Below the pieces are notes generated by a model. It saw only the letters and a program-made list of their open reading frames with translations, was not told the origin of the DNA and searched no databases. DNA of 41,901 bases from Halomonas sp. ALS9 (GTDB lineage: Bacteria > Pseudomonadota > Gammaproteobacteria > Pseudomonadales > Halomonadaceae): the NCBI RefSeq assembly GCF_001651035.1, contig NZ_LXRG01000200.1, positions 1 through 41,901 of the forward strand. The letters run 5' to 3'. Below, in pieces: positions 1 through 7,710 of the stretch. A program made the position numbers and the translations under genes. Every line of letters begins with the position of its first letter. The first letter of the stretch is position 1.

Positions 1-23
1 CCAGTTGAATACCCGTCCCCGAA

Positions 24-56
24 AGCGGCTGGGATTTAAGCCGCCGCTAGAGGTTT
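24..56 (+). terminator. possible terminator of an upstream gene
   Basis: A 6-bp inverted repeat (AGCGGC at 24-29, GCCGCT at 43-48) is followed a few bases later by five T residues (54-58). It could end a plus-strand gene lying left of the window and converging on the RpiR gene. The stem is short and the T run is not immediately adjacent, so this is only a suggestion. Confidence 0.25.
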
Positions 57-99
57 TTATGAATCTGATCAAGCGCACTCAGGAGGCGCCATCAGGCAT

Positions 100-996
100 T
101 CATTGACCGAGTGTTGCACTTAGAGTTGGAGACCGCCAGGTATTGAGATGCGAGAGGTGATCATCCGCTTGCTGCAACGCCTCTAGCGTCTTAGGCCGGT
201 CGAATTCCGCCAATAAGCTGCACAGCACTTCGGAGACCGCTAACGCAGGAGTTAGCGTATGGAAGAAGCTGTCGCTTTCCGTGGGACAAAAGATAGCCTG
301 CTCTGACAGCGCTACCAGCGGCGACACCTCGCTATCGGTGATCGAAACAATGCCCACCCCCTTCTCTTTTGCCAACTGGGCCAGTTCCAGCGTCCCTGTT
401 GCATAAGGTTTGATGGAAATAACCAGCATAACGTCTTCCGGTGTCGCACGAATTAACGCGTCTCCGCCGGTTCCCCCCGGGCCATCCAGGTGAACCGAAC
501 GCTCGCCCAGTAGGGTCATCACGTAATGGAAATGCCAGGCAATGGCATGGCTGGAGCGTAAACCTAGCACGTAGACCTTTCGCGCTGACCTCAGTCTATC
601 GGCGGTGGCTTCCAGCCGCCGGAGCGAATCGGGCTCGCAGAGTTTAGCCAGCTGGGCACTTAGCCCTTGAAGCATATGAATGGCGATATCGCTGGCTACC
701 GTTTCGCTACCTCCATCAACCCGCTGGCGAACCTTAGCCGCAAAGCCATCGCCGCCCTGCCTAAGCGCCGCCGCATAATGCGCCCGAAGTTCATCGTACC
801 CTGGTAACCCCAAGAACTTGGCCAGCCGGGTCATGGTGGCGGGTTGTACCCCCGCTAGGCGTGCCACCTCGCGCATGGAGACCAGCGCTACTTCCTCGGG
901 ATGCTCAAGCACATAGCGCGCGGCCTGTTGCAGCTGCGGTGACATGGCATCGTACTGGGCAATCATCTGCTCTCTCAGCGAATCGCTTGGCTGCAT
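100..996 (-). CDS. MurR/RpiR-family transcriptional regulator
   Basis: The 298-residue protein has the two-domain RpiR layout. An N-terminal helix-turn-helix occupies about residues 1-77 (recognition region near MREVARLAGVQPATMTR), and a SIS sugar-phosphate-binding domain about 128-265 (YVLGLRSSHA and VISIKPYATGT segments). RpiR proteins sense phosphosugars or related metabolites and repress or activate catabolic genes, usually adjacent ones. The gene is divergent from an aminotransferase/CMD-like pair across 162 bp, so it probably controls that pair. The effector cannot be read from sequence. The ATG at 996 is used; no strong ribosome-binding site precedes it. Family assignment is firm, target is inference. 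Confidence 0.9.
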   Translation of the reverse strand: MQPSDSLREQMIAQYDAMSPQLQQAARYVLEHPEEVALVSMREVARLAGVQPATMTRLAKFLGLPGYDELRAHYAAALRQGGDGFAAKVRQRVDGGSETVASDIAIHMLQGLSAQLAKLCEPDSLRRLEATADRLRSARKVYVLGLRSSHAIAWHFHYVMTLLGERSVHLDGPGGTGGDALIRATPEDVMLVISIKPYATGTLELAQLAKEKGVGIVSITDSEVSPLVALSEQAIFCPTESDSFFHTLTPALAVSEVLCSLLAEFDRPKTLEALQQADDHLSHLNTWRSPTLSATLGQ

Positions 997-1158
997 AGTG
1001 GTTGGCTCTGTGAAGAAATAAGGGTTGGCTCTGCGAGAAAATGATCCATGTGACTCATATTATATTTAAATGATTTATTTGTTGCAAACATCTTTGTGAG
1101 TGTGCCAATCTCATTGTCGTATGAATTACTCACCGTTTGATAATGAGGGTCAGGGGCT
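997..1158. promoter_or_regulatory. divergent intergenic region of RpiR regulator and aminotransferase
   Basis: The 162-bp spacer separates two divergently transcribed genes and is markedly AT-rich between about 1050 and 1110, in contrast to the flanking coding DNA. It should hold both promoters and an operator for the regulator. I see no convincing -35/-10 pair or clean palindrome, so no individual site is called. Confidence 0.45.
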
Positions 1159-2484
1159 ATGACGCGTATTCTTCACCGCGGTATTGGCGGGGCACTTCCT
1201 TATGCCGCGTCAGCGCAAGGTGTCTATATCACCGATACCACGGGTCGGCGCTACCTGGATGGATCGGGGGGTGCAGCGGTTACCAGCGTCGGTCATGCTC
1301 ACCCGGAAGTGCTGGCCGCCATGCGCGCACAGATCGATAGCCTTTGTTACGCCCATACCGCTTTTTTCACCACCGATGCCGCCGAAGAACTTGCTGAAAA
1401 ACTCGTGGATTTAGCCCCGGTCGGGCTGGATTATGTTTATTTGGTGTCGGGTGGATCAGAGGCCGTTGAAGCGGCGCTGAAAATGGCCCGGCAGTACTTT
1501 GTCGAGATTAATCAGCCCCAGCGGCGGCACATCATTGCCAGACGCCAGAGCTACCACGGCAACACCATCGGCGCGTTGGCCACCGGTGGCAATGCCATGC
1601 GGCGCCAGCAGTTTCAGCCCATCCTGCCCGAAACCCACCACGTATCGCCCTGCTATGCGTATCGCGATAAGGGCGACGATGAGTCTCCGGAGGCCTACGC
1701 TGCAAGGCTTGCCGATGAGCTTGAGGCAAAGATTCTGGCGCTAGGCCCCGACGAGGTCATGGCCTTTGTGGCCGAACCCGTCGTTGGTGCCACCTTAGGG
1801 GCGGTCGCCTCTGAGGCGGATTACTTTAAACGCGTGCGTGCCATCTGCGATAAATACGGCGTACTGCTGATTCTCGATGAAGTGATGTGCGGTATGGGCA
1901 GAACCGGCACCGTCTTCGCCTGCGAACAAGACGGGGTAACGCCGGATATCGTTACCATCGCCAAAGGGCTAGGGGGCGGCTATCAGCCTATCGGCGCGGT
2001 GATGCTATCGGCCAAACTCTACGCCAGCTTCGCCAATGGGTCTGGGCTGTTTCAGCATGGCCATACCTACCTTGGTCACCCTGTCGCCGCTGCAGCCGCC
2101 AATAAAGTGGTTGAGATCATTGCACGTCCGGAAACAATGGCAAACGTTAATGCCATGGGCGCGAGACTGCAGAGCGGCCTTGAAGCGGCGCTTGGTGCCT
2201 CGCCCCATGTGGGCGATATTCGCGGCAGAGGCTTGTTTCGCGGTATCGAGCTGGTGGCGGATAGGGAAAGCAAAACGCCGTTCGACCCGGCTCGCAAGCT
2301 TCACGCCAAGATCAAACGTCAGGCCATGGCGCGGGGCCTGATCAGCTACCCAATGGGCGGCACTATTGATGGCATTAGCGGTGACCATATCCTGCTGGCA
2401 CCGCCCTATATCATTGCCCCTGACGAAGTAGATTTGCTCATTGAGCGTATTGCCGCGGCCATCGACGCCGCTATCGCAGAGTGA
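1159..2484 (+). CDS. class III (omega) PLP-dependent aminotransferase
   Basis: The 441-residue enzyme belongs to fold-type I, class III aminotransferases (ornithine/GABA/beta-alanine:pyruvate type), which move an amino group from an omega-amino acid or amine to a keto acid using pyridoxal phosphate. Visible motifs are the phosphate-binding SGGSEA (97-102), the cofactor-ring Asp in LILDEVMCGMG (D240), and the Schiff-base lysine K269 in TIAKGLGGGYQPIGA. The start is ATG, preceded by CAGGGG. It sits upstream of a CMD-like gene in the same direction and divergent from a RpiR regulator, suggesting a small inducible catabolic unit. Substrate is not predictable. Confidence 0.9.
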   Translation: MTRILHRGIGGALPYAASAQGVYITDTTGRRYLDGSGGAAVTSVGHAHPEVLAAMRAQIDSLCYAHTAFFTTDAAEELAEKLVDLAPVGLDYVYLVSGGSEAVEAALKMARQYFVEINQPQRRHIIARRQSYHGNTIGALATGGNAMRRQQFQPILPETHHVSPCYAYRDKGDDESPEAYAARLADELEAKILALGPDEVMAFVAEPVVGATLGAVASEADYFKRVRAICDKYGVLLILDEVMCGMGRTGTVFACEQDGVTPDIVTIAKGLGGGYQPIGAVMLSAKLYASFANGSGLFQHGHTYLGHPVAAAAANKVVEIIARPETMANVNAMGARLQSGLEAALGASPHVGDIRGRGLFRGIELVADRESKTPFDPARKLHAKIKRQAMARGLISYPMGGTIDGISGDHILLAPPYIIAPDEVDLLIERIAAAIDAAIAE

Positions 2485-2495
2485 TGATGAAATAA

Positions 2496-2534
2496 CAACT
2501 ATCTCAAACAGCCATCTCAAATAACGATCTGACT
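2496..2534. repeat. 13-bp tandem repeat, about 2.5 copies
   Basis: Units begin at 2496, 2509 and 2522. The first two match at 11 of 13 positions and share ATCTCAAA; the third is degenerate but keeps ATCT in register. The repeat fills the spacer right after the aminotransferase stop codon, just before the ribosome-binding site of the next gene. Confidence 0.55.
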
Positions 2535-2545
2535 GGAGCTCAGCC

Positions 2546-3145
2546 ATGACAACCCCCGTGACACCGTCTCCCTGCCCGCCTGTTTCCGATGCCGACTGGC
2601 CTGAAGAGATCGCGGATTTACGCGAAGATTTTGCTGGCGCACTCAACGTTTACCGCACCATGGCCCACCACCCGGCCCTGCTTAAAGCATGGGCACCGTT
2701 GCGCCAACACGTTGTGAAGGAGAATGCCTTAGGCCCGGAGTTGACCGAAGTGGTGATTCTTCGCGCTGGCCTACGTATGGGCTCAGCGTACGAGTGGGCC
2801 CACCATGTCAGTCGAGCGCTCGCTCTAGGGTTCTCCGAGGCCCGCATCAATGCCCTTCGCGGTAACCCCGAAGGCGTTGACGGGCTTATCGTCAAGGCCG
2901 TGGATGCGCTATTTGACGAGCGCATGCTGGCCAGAGAGCAGGAAGCAGAGCTTGCCGAGGCAATCGGGCGCACCGCCGTCATCGACCTAATCGCCATGGT
3001 GGGTTTCTATTCGGTGCTGGGTTATCTGCTCAAAACCTACGACACACCGATTGACGACAATATTCAGCAAGAAGCGCAAAAAAAGCCGGCGCTGTTTTCC
3101 ATAGCGCCGGGCTCCAGCTCATCAATCAGCGGTGCTAACGATTAG
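2546..3145 (+). CDS. carboxymuconolactone decarboxylase-like (CMD/AhpD superfamily) protein
   Basis: This 199-residue, mostly helical protein resembles the CMD family. It has the Glu-x-x-x-His type signature (E83-W-A-H-H87 in SAYEWAHHVSRAL) instead of the AhpD CxxC, so it is probably not a disulfide-type peroxidase partner. Many such proteins are annotated as gamma-carboxymuconolactone decarboxylase without proof. The ATG is preceded by GGAG. It follows the aminotransferase by 61 bp, which is consistent with cotranscription. Oddly, its last 20 or so codons run through a perfect minus-strand terminator belonging to argA (3078-3112). Reaction unknown. Confidence 0.82.
   Translation: MTTPVTPSPCPPVSDADWPEEIADLREDFAGALNVYRTMAHHPALLKAWAPLRQHVVKENALGPELTEVVILRAGLRMGSAYEWAHHVSRALALGFSEARINALRGNPEGVDGLIVKAVDALFDERMLAREQEAELAEAIGRTAVIDLIAMVGFYSVLGYLLKTYDTPIDDNIQQEAQKKPALFSIAPGSSSSISGAND
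3078..3112 (-). terminator. rho-independent terminator of argA, inside the CMD-like coding sequence
   Basis: Read on the minus strand, a GC-rich hairpin (arms at 3103-3112 and 3085-3093, 9-nt loop, one bulged base) is followed directly by seven T residues (3084-3078). It lies about 50 bp beyond the argA stop and within the 3' coding end of the convergent CMD-like gene. Confidence 0.8.
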
Positions 3146-3162
3146 CCCGTTTTAAAAGCGAG

Positions 3163-4476
3163 TCACGTTAGTTGCTTGACCAGCACCTTCGATTTGCGGG
3201 CGTGATTGTAGGTTTCGCGTTTTAGCGGGGGTAGGTCTTCCAGGCTGGCGGTACGGAAGCCATGCTCGACAAACCAGTGTGCGGTGTGGGTCGTCAGCAC
3301 AAATATTTCCGTTAAACCGCGCTGGCGGGCGCGGCGCTCCATGGCTTCGACCAAGCGCTCGCCGCGTTCGCCGCCGCGGTAGCTGTCGTGAACCGCCACG
3401 CAGGCCAGCTCGGCAATGCTGGTATCAGTGAACACGTGCAGCGCCGCACAGCCAATCACCATGCCATCGCGCTCGATCACCATGTAGTCATCAATCTCAT
3501 GTTCCAGCCGCTCACGGGAGCGCGCCACCAGCATGCCCCGCCGTTCTAGCGGCTCCAACAGCTCCAGCAAGCCAGCTACATCGTTAAGCGTGGCCGGGCG
3601 CAGCTGTTCGTAGCGGTGCTGGGTGATCATGGTACCCACGCCGTCGCGGGTGAACAGCTCCCCTAACAAGGCGTCGTGGTTGCGCCAGGAGAGCAGGTGG
3701 GTGCGCGCCACGCCTTCCCGTGCGGCGGTGCAGGCGGCCTGTAAATGGCGGGCTAACTCGCTGCCTGGAACGGCGTGGGTTAAACGCGGCTCCGCCTCCG
3801 CTGGGGAGAGCTGGCGCAGCAGTGCGCCGTGCTCATCTTCCAAGCCTTCCGACTCGCCGAGCAGAATCAGCTTATCGGCTTTTAGCGCCACGGCAGCGTG
3901 CTGGGCAACTTCTGAAGCGTCTAGATCAAACACCTCGCCGGTGCTGGAGAACCCCAGCGGCGGCAGCAGCACCAGCGAGCCCTTTTCCAGCAGGCCTTCA
4001 ATGGCGCTGGCACGCACCCGGCGCACTTCGCCGCTGTGGTCGAAATCGACCCCTTCGCGTACGCCTAACGGCTTGGCAGTCACCAGATTGCCGGAGATCA
4101 CGCTGAGCTCAACACCGTGCAGCGGCGTGCTGGGCAGGCCTAGCGAGAGCCGCGCTTCCAGCCATAGCCGTTGATGGGCAGCGACCTGCTCTACATGGGC
4201 CATCACCGCGCGGTCGGCGACCCAGCGGCCCTCGATACGGGTGGGCTCAACGCCTGCCACCGTTAGGGCTTCATGCACCTGGGGTCGAATACCAAACACC
4301 ACCACCAGGCGCACGCCCAGGGTATGCAGCAGCGCCAAATCCTGGATCAGCTGCTCCCCTCGCCCAGACGCCATCGCTTCGCCTTCAATTAAGATGACAA
4401 AGGTTCGCCCCCTGTGCGCATTAATGTAGGGGGAGGCGTTACGAAACCAATCAACAAAGGGGAAGCGCGTATCCAA
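3163..4476 (-). CDS. argA: amino-acid N-acetyltransferase (N-acetylglutamate synthase)
   Basis: ArgA acetylates glutamate with acetyl-CoA, the first step of arginine biosynthesis, and is normally feedback-inhibited by arginine. At 437 residues it is close to the E. coli length. It has an N-terminal amino-acid-kinase-like domain (about 20-280) and a C-terminal GNAT domain (about 290-430) with the acetyl-CoA loop RGGERGERL. The start appears to be TTG (LDTRFPF): GGAGAG lies eight bases upstream and there is no nearby ATG. Transcription is minus strand, downstream of the pit gene but separated from it by a terminator. I see no clear ArgR box upstream. Confidence 0.93.
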   Translation of the reverse strand: MDTRFPFVDWFRNASPYINAHRGRTFVILIEGEAMASGRGEQLIQDLALLHTLGVRLVVVFGIRPQVHEALTVAGVEPTRIEGRWVADRAVMAHVEQVAAHQRLWLEARLSLGLPSTPLHGVELSVISGNLVTAKPLGVREGVDFDHSGEVRRVRASAIEGLLEKGSLVLLPPLGFSSTGEVFDLDASEVAQHAAVALKADKLILLGESEGLEDEHGALLRQLSPAEAEPRLTHAVPGSELARHLQAACTAAREGVARTHLLSWRNHDALLGELFTRDGVGTMITQHRYEQLRPATLNDVAGLLELLEPLERRGMLVARSRERLEHEIDDYMVIERDGMVIGCAALHVFTDTSIAELACVAVHDSYRGGERGERLVEAMERRARQRGLTEIFVLTTHTAHWFVEHGFRTASLEDLPPLKRETYNHARKSKVLVKQLT

Positions 4477-4551
4477 GGGCCGCTCTCCGGCAGCAGGTGA
4501 AAGAAATATCAGACGTTTACCACATCCAATCAGGTTACTTTACCAGAGCAC

Positions 4552-4620
4552 AAAAAACAGCGGCACCTTCTAATGTAAATCTGCTCAAACTAATGCAGAA
4601 AAACATGAAGATGCCGCTGT
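4552..4620 (-). terminator. terminator downstream of pit
   Basis: Long inverted repeat: 4557-4570 (ACAGCGGCACCTTC) pairs with 4607-4620 with a single mismatch. The 36-nt loop itself contains a CTGC/GCAG hairpin. On the minus strand the stem is followed by TTTTTT (4557-4552). It separates pit from argA. Confidence 0.7.
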
Positions 4621-4663
4621 GATGTTACCGCTTGGCGACTTATAAGCGCATGCGAGCCTGTTG

Positions 4664-5929
4664 TTAGCCGAACATGCCCTTGAACATAAAGAAGAACAGA
4701 ATCGCCAGGCCCGCGCCCGCGGGTAGGGTGATCAGCCAGGACATCACAATGGTGCCGATAACCCGCAGGTTTAGCGCGGCCATACCGCGCGCCAAGCCAA
4801 CGCCCAGTACTGCGCCAACGAGGGTGTGCGTGGTCGAAATGGGCAGGCCAGTTCCTGAGGCCAACACCACCGTGGTCGCCGCTGCCAAGGTAGCGGCAAA
4901 ACCACGACTTGGCGTCAGTTCAGTAATCCCGGTGCCCACAGTGGCAATCACTTTATGGCCGTAAGTGACCAAACCCACCACGATACCGCCGCCACCTAGC
5001 ACCAGCACCCACCAGGGCACCAGCGCAGCGCTGTCGATCACGCCTTCGCTCCGTACAACGCTAATAACCGCCGCTAGCGGGCCCACCGCATTGGCTACAT
5101 CATTAGAGCCGTGGGCAAAGGCCATGGCGCAGGCGGTAAAGATCATCAGCACGCCGAACACGCGCTCAACGTTGTCATAGCCGAAGTGATCGCTGTCGTT
5201 CTGCACGTATTTGACCCGACGCTGCATAAAAACACCCAGCGCCATGATAACCACACCCAGCAGAATGGAGAGCAGCAGGCTTTGGCCAAAGCTGAGATCC
5301 AAACCAACGTGGGACAGACCTTTGGTCAGCGTCACCATGGAGACAATAAAGCCGACCAGGAAGATATAGCCTGGCACGTAGCGTTTGGCTGCGGCAAAGG
5401 GGTCGTCGTTTTCAAAAATCAGGTGGTGAACCGACTTAAACAACACGAAACCGATCGTACCAGCAAGCAGTGGCGAAACAATCCAGCTGGAGGCTATTTG
5501 ACCTACTTTGCCCCATGCCACAGCTTCCATGCCGAGGCCTACGGCACCAAAACCGACGATTGCACCGACAATGGAGTGGGTAGTAGATACCGGCCATCCA
5601 CGGGAAGAGGCAATCATCAGCCAAATGGCGGCAGCTAACAGCGCCGAGAGCATCCCGTAAACCAGCAGTTGGGGGTTATCCGCCAACAGTACGGGGTCAA
5701 GCATTCCCCCTCGAATGGTCGCGGTGACTTCGCCACCAGCTAACCAAGCGCCAAGGAATTCAAAAATAACCGCGATAATGATCGCTTGTTTGATAGTGAT
5801 CGCTTTCGACCCTACCGAGGTTCCCATCGCATTGGCGACGTCGTTGGCACCAACGCCCCAGGCCATAAAGAAGCCGAACAAACAGGCCAGGATGATAAAA
5901 ATTTCACCGTGCTGGGCAATAATCAGCAT
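4664..5929 (-). CDS. pit: low-affinity inorganic phosphate transporter, Pit family
   Basis: This 421-residue integral membrane protein belongs to the PiT family (PF01384), which imports phosphate, generally as a metal-phosphate complex with H+ or Na+. Both halves of the internal duplication carry the family signature: GANDVANAMGTS near residue 27 and AHGSNDVANAVGP near residue 270. There are about ten hydrophobic segments. It is 10 bp downstream of a DUF47 (PhoU-like) gene, a pairing common in bacteria, where the DUF47 protein is thought to modulate the transporter. The coupling ion cannot be told from sequence. Confidence 0.93.
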   Translation of the reverse strand: MLIIAQHGEIFIILACLFGFFMAWGVGANDVANAMGTSVGSKAITIKQAIIIAVIFEFLGAWLAGGEVTATIRGGMLDPVLLADNPQLLVYGMLSALLAAAIWLMIASSRGWPVSTTHSIVGAIVGFGAVGLGMEAVAWGKVGQIASSWIVSPLLAGTIGFVLFKSVHHLIFENDDPFAAAKRYVPGYIFLVGFIVSMVTLTKGLSHVGLDLSFGQSLLLSILLGVVIMALGVFMQRRVKYVQNDSDHFGYDNVERVFGVLMIFTACAMAFAHGSNDVANAVGPLAAVISVVRSEGVIDSAALVPWWVLVLGGGGIVVGLVTYGHKVIATVGTGITELTPSRGFAATLAAATTVVLASGTGLPISTTHTLVGAVLGVGLARGMAALNLRVIGTIVMSWLITLPAGAGLAILFFFMFKGMFG

Positions 5930-5939
5930 GAAAGTCCCC

Positions 5940-6620
5940 TTAGCGGGCAGTCAGGATCTGCAGACGGCTACCCACACGCTCGGCGCGGTCGGATAGTTCA
6001 CCCACCCATTCAATAATCTTGTAGAGAAAGATCACATCTACAGGCGGTAGCTGGCTCTCAAGCGCGAACAGCTGGCGACGAATGGTCACCTGTTGGTCAT
6101 CGGCCTGATGCTCGAGGGTGTGCAGTTCACGGATCATCTTCTGCATCACATCGGAGACATTTTTGCCAAAGCCGGATTCAAGCAGGTCTTTAAGCTCTTC
6201 CAGCGCCTGGCGCGCTTGAGCCACGCAAGCCACGCTGGTTTGGATGTAGTCACGCATCGGTTCGGCCAGTTCATCCGGCACGCGCATTTTACGCCCCAGC
6301 ATAATGCCGGTAATGTCACGCACCTTATTGGCGATTTTGTCCTGCACACTAATCAAGTCGAGCAGGTCAGAACGCGAGACGGGCAGGAACATGGTGTTGG
6401 GGAGGTTCAACCGCAGCTCGGTTTTCAGCGTGTCGGCGTCATGCTCTAAGCGGGTGACGTTTTCGCGCAGTTCAGCCGCTTTGTCCCAGTCACCAATAAG
6501 CGATGCCTCGAAGAACGGCAATAGCTGGTCGGCGCATTCATTGGCCTTGACGATGTGCGCCAGTAGCGGCTGGAATGGCGAGCGGCCAAACATCGAAGAA
6601 AAAGGATTGGAGGTAACCAT
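5940..6620 (-). CDS. DUF47 / TIGR00153 PhoU-like accessory protein of the Pit transporter
   Basis: The 226-residue, all-alpha protein belongs to the DUF47 family, distantly related to PhoU. It shows long amphipathic helices rich in charged residues and the segment VQDKIANKVRDITGIM typical of the family. It is first gene of a two-gene operon with pit (10-bp spacing). In other bacteria this pair acts in phosphate uptake, and the DUF47 partner is inferred to regulate the permease. A promoter-like pair lies upstream on the minus strand (-35 at 6689-6694, -10 at 6666-6671). Confidence 0.88.
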   Translation of the reverse strand: MVTSNPFSSMFGRSPFQPLLAHIVKANECADQLLPFFEASLIGDWDKAAELRENVTRLEHDADTLKTELRLNLPNTMFLPVSRSDLLDLISVQDKIANKVRDITGIMLGRKMRVPDELAEPMRDYIQTSVACVAQARQALEELKDLLESGFGKNVSDVMQKMIRELHTLEHQADDQQVTIRRQLFALESQLPPVDVIFLYKIIEWVGELSDRAERVGSRLQILTAR

Positions 6621-6665
6621 AGTGCCTTTAAGCCTGTTTTCGGGGAGCCTGGAAATGGCGGCGCC

Positions 6666-6738
6666 AGTATAAAGAGTGCGCCCGCTGCCGTCATGAAAAG
6701 TTCATAAATGTAATCAAATATTCATCTAAATGTCACGA
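6666..6738 (-). promoter_or_regulatory. promoter of the DUF47-pit operon with Pho-box-like repeats
   Basis: On the minus strand ATGACG (6694-6689) and TATACT (6671-6666) are 17 bp apart, giving a plausible sigma-70 promoter. On the plus strand the same region holds TCAT/TCAC elements in two pairs with 11-bp spacing: 6691 and 6702, then 6722 and 6733. Eleven-bp spacing of TGTCAT half-sites is the PhoB box geometry, and the last element is a perfect TGTCAC. The other half-sites are imperfect, so PhoB control is a hypothesis. The divergent CYTH gene starts at 6758. Confidence 0.4.
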
Positions 6739-6757
6739 AAACGAGGTGGCGAACATC

Positions 6758-7657
6758 ATGAAAACACCAACCCCCATCGAAGTGGAGCTAAAGCTAGCCC
6801 TCACTCCAGAGGGGCCTGCCGCGCTGCGCCAACACCCGCGCCTGGCGTCACAACCAGCGCTTCAGCAATCGTTGACCAATACCTATTTTGATTCCCCCCA
6901 GGGAGATTTGGCCAAGGCACGCATTGCGCTGCGCCTACGCCAGGTGGATGGTCAGCTACTGCAAACAGTAAAAACCGCGGGTCAGGGCGGCGGCGGGCTC
7001 TCGCAACGCCAAGAGTGGGAGTGGCAGATTACGGGGCCTGGGTTAGATTTAGCGACGCTTGCCGAACTCCCCCCTTTTCAAGGTGAGCTTAGCGGTGTGC
7101 TCGATGCCCTCGCCCCCCAACTCAGCACCGATTTCACACGGCGTAGCTGGCAGCTAAAAGAGGGTGCACAAGGCCAGGAGAGTCATATTGAGCTGGTGTT
7201 GGATGAGGGCGAAATTATTAGCGGTGGCTACCGCACACCGATTCGCGAAGCAGAACTCGAACTTAAAGGCGGCGACCCGGAAGCGCTGTGGGCACTGGCA
7301 TTAACCCTTGCCGAACAGATAGCGCTGCGGCCTTCAGACAGCAGCAAAGCGGCCCGGGGTAATGCATTGAGCGAGCAACGCTGGCTGCTACCGCAAGCGC
7401 ACTCCCCAGCGGAGTGGCAACACCGCGCCACCTTGGCACTGGACGCCTACCACGACAGCCAGCAGGCCAGCTTTCTAAGCGATGCCCAGCAGGCGTTGAC
7501 CACCCTCGCCGATCACCCCGAACTGGATGTCACTTCGCGCGGCTATGCCCAGGCGCTTCCCAGCGCACTCGATGCCCACGGCCAGCCCAAGAAGGCTTAC
7601 GGTAAAGCGGCGTTAGCACTCGCCCATCGCCTGGCGCACCAAACCGCGCTACGCTAG
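6758..7657 (+). CDS. CYTH-domain inorganic triphosphatase-like protein
   Basis: The N-terminal ~200 residues form a CYTH tunnel domain with the ExExK metal/triphosphate signature (E8-V-E10-L-K12). Such enzymes hydrolyse triphosphate or related substrates; E. coli YgiF is a tripolyphosphatase with a CYTH plus CHAD layout. Here the protein is only 299 residues, with a short helical C-terminus instead of a full CHAD domain. I chose the ATG at 6758 because GAGG lies 11 bases upstream; an in-frame GTG at 6746 would add four residues and lacks a ribosome-binding site. It is divergent from the DUF47-pit operon, a context fitting phosphate metabolism. Confidence 0.82.
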   Translation: MKTPTPIEVELKLALTPEGPAALRQHPRLASQPALQQSLTNTYFDSPQGDLAKARIALRLRQVDGQLLQTVKTAGQGGGGLSQRQEWEWQITGPGLDLATLAELPPFQGELSGVLDALAPQLSTDFTRRSWQLKEGAQGQESHIELVLDEGEIISGGYRTPIREAELELKGGDPEALWALALTLAEQIALRPSDSSKAARGNALSEQRWLLPQAHSPAEWQHRATLALDAYHDSQQASFLSDAQQALTTLADHPELDVTSRGYAQALPSALDAHGQPKKAYGKAALALAHRLAHQTALR

Positions 7658-7710
7658 CGGTTTATCCCCCTTTTTCAGGACAGGATTGAGGCTCACTTCA
7701 GGATGATGCG

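Noticed and set aside
2005..2646. Long minus-strand open frame antisense to the aminotransferase (213 codons)
   Set aside because: It overlaps a well-supported enzyme gene, shows no family resemblance and spans the gene boundary; it is a frame shadow in GC-rich DNA.
3623..4174. Plus-strand open frame of 183 codons opposite argA
   Set aside because: Ser/Arg/Pro-rich composition typical of antisense shadows, no motif, and argA is certain.
5111..5638. Plus-strand open frame of 175 codons opposite pit
   Set aside because: His/Gln/Asn-rich composition expected from the reverse of a hydrophobic gene; no ribosome-binding site or domain.
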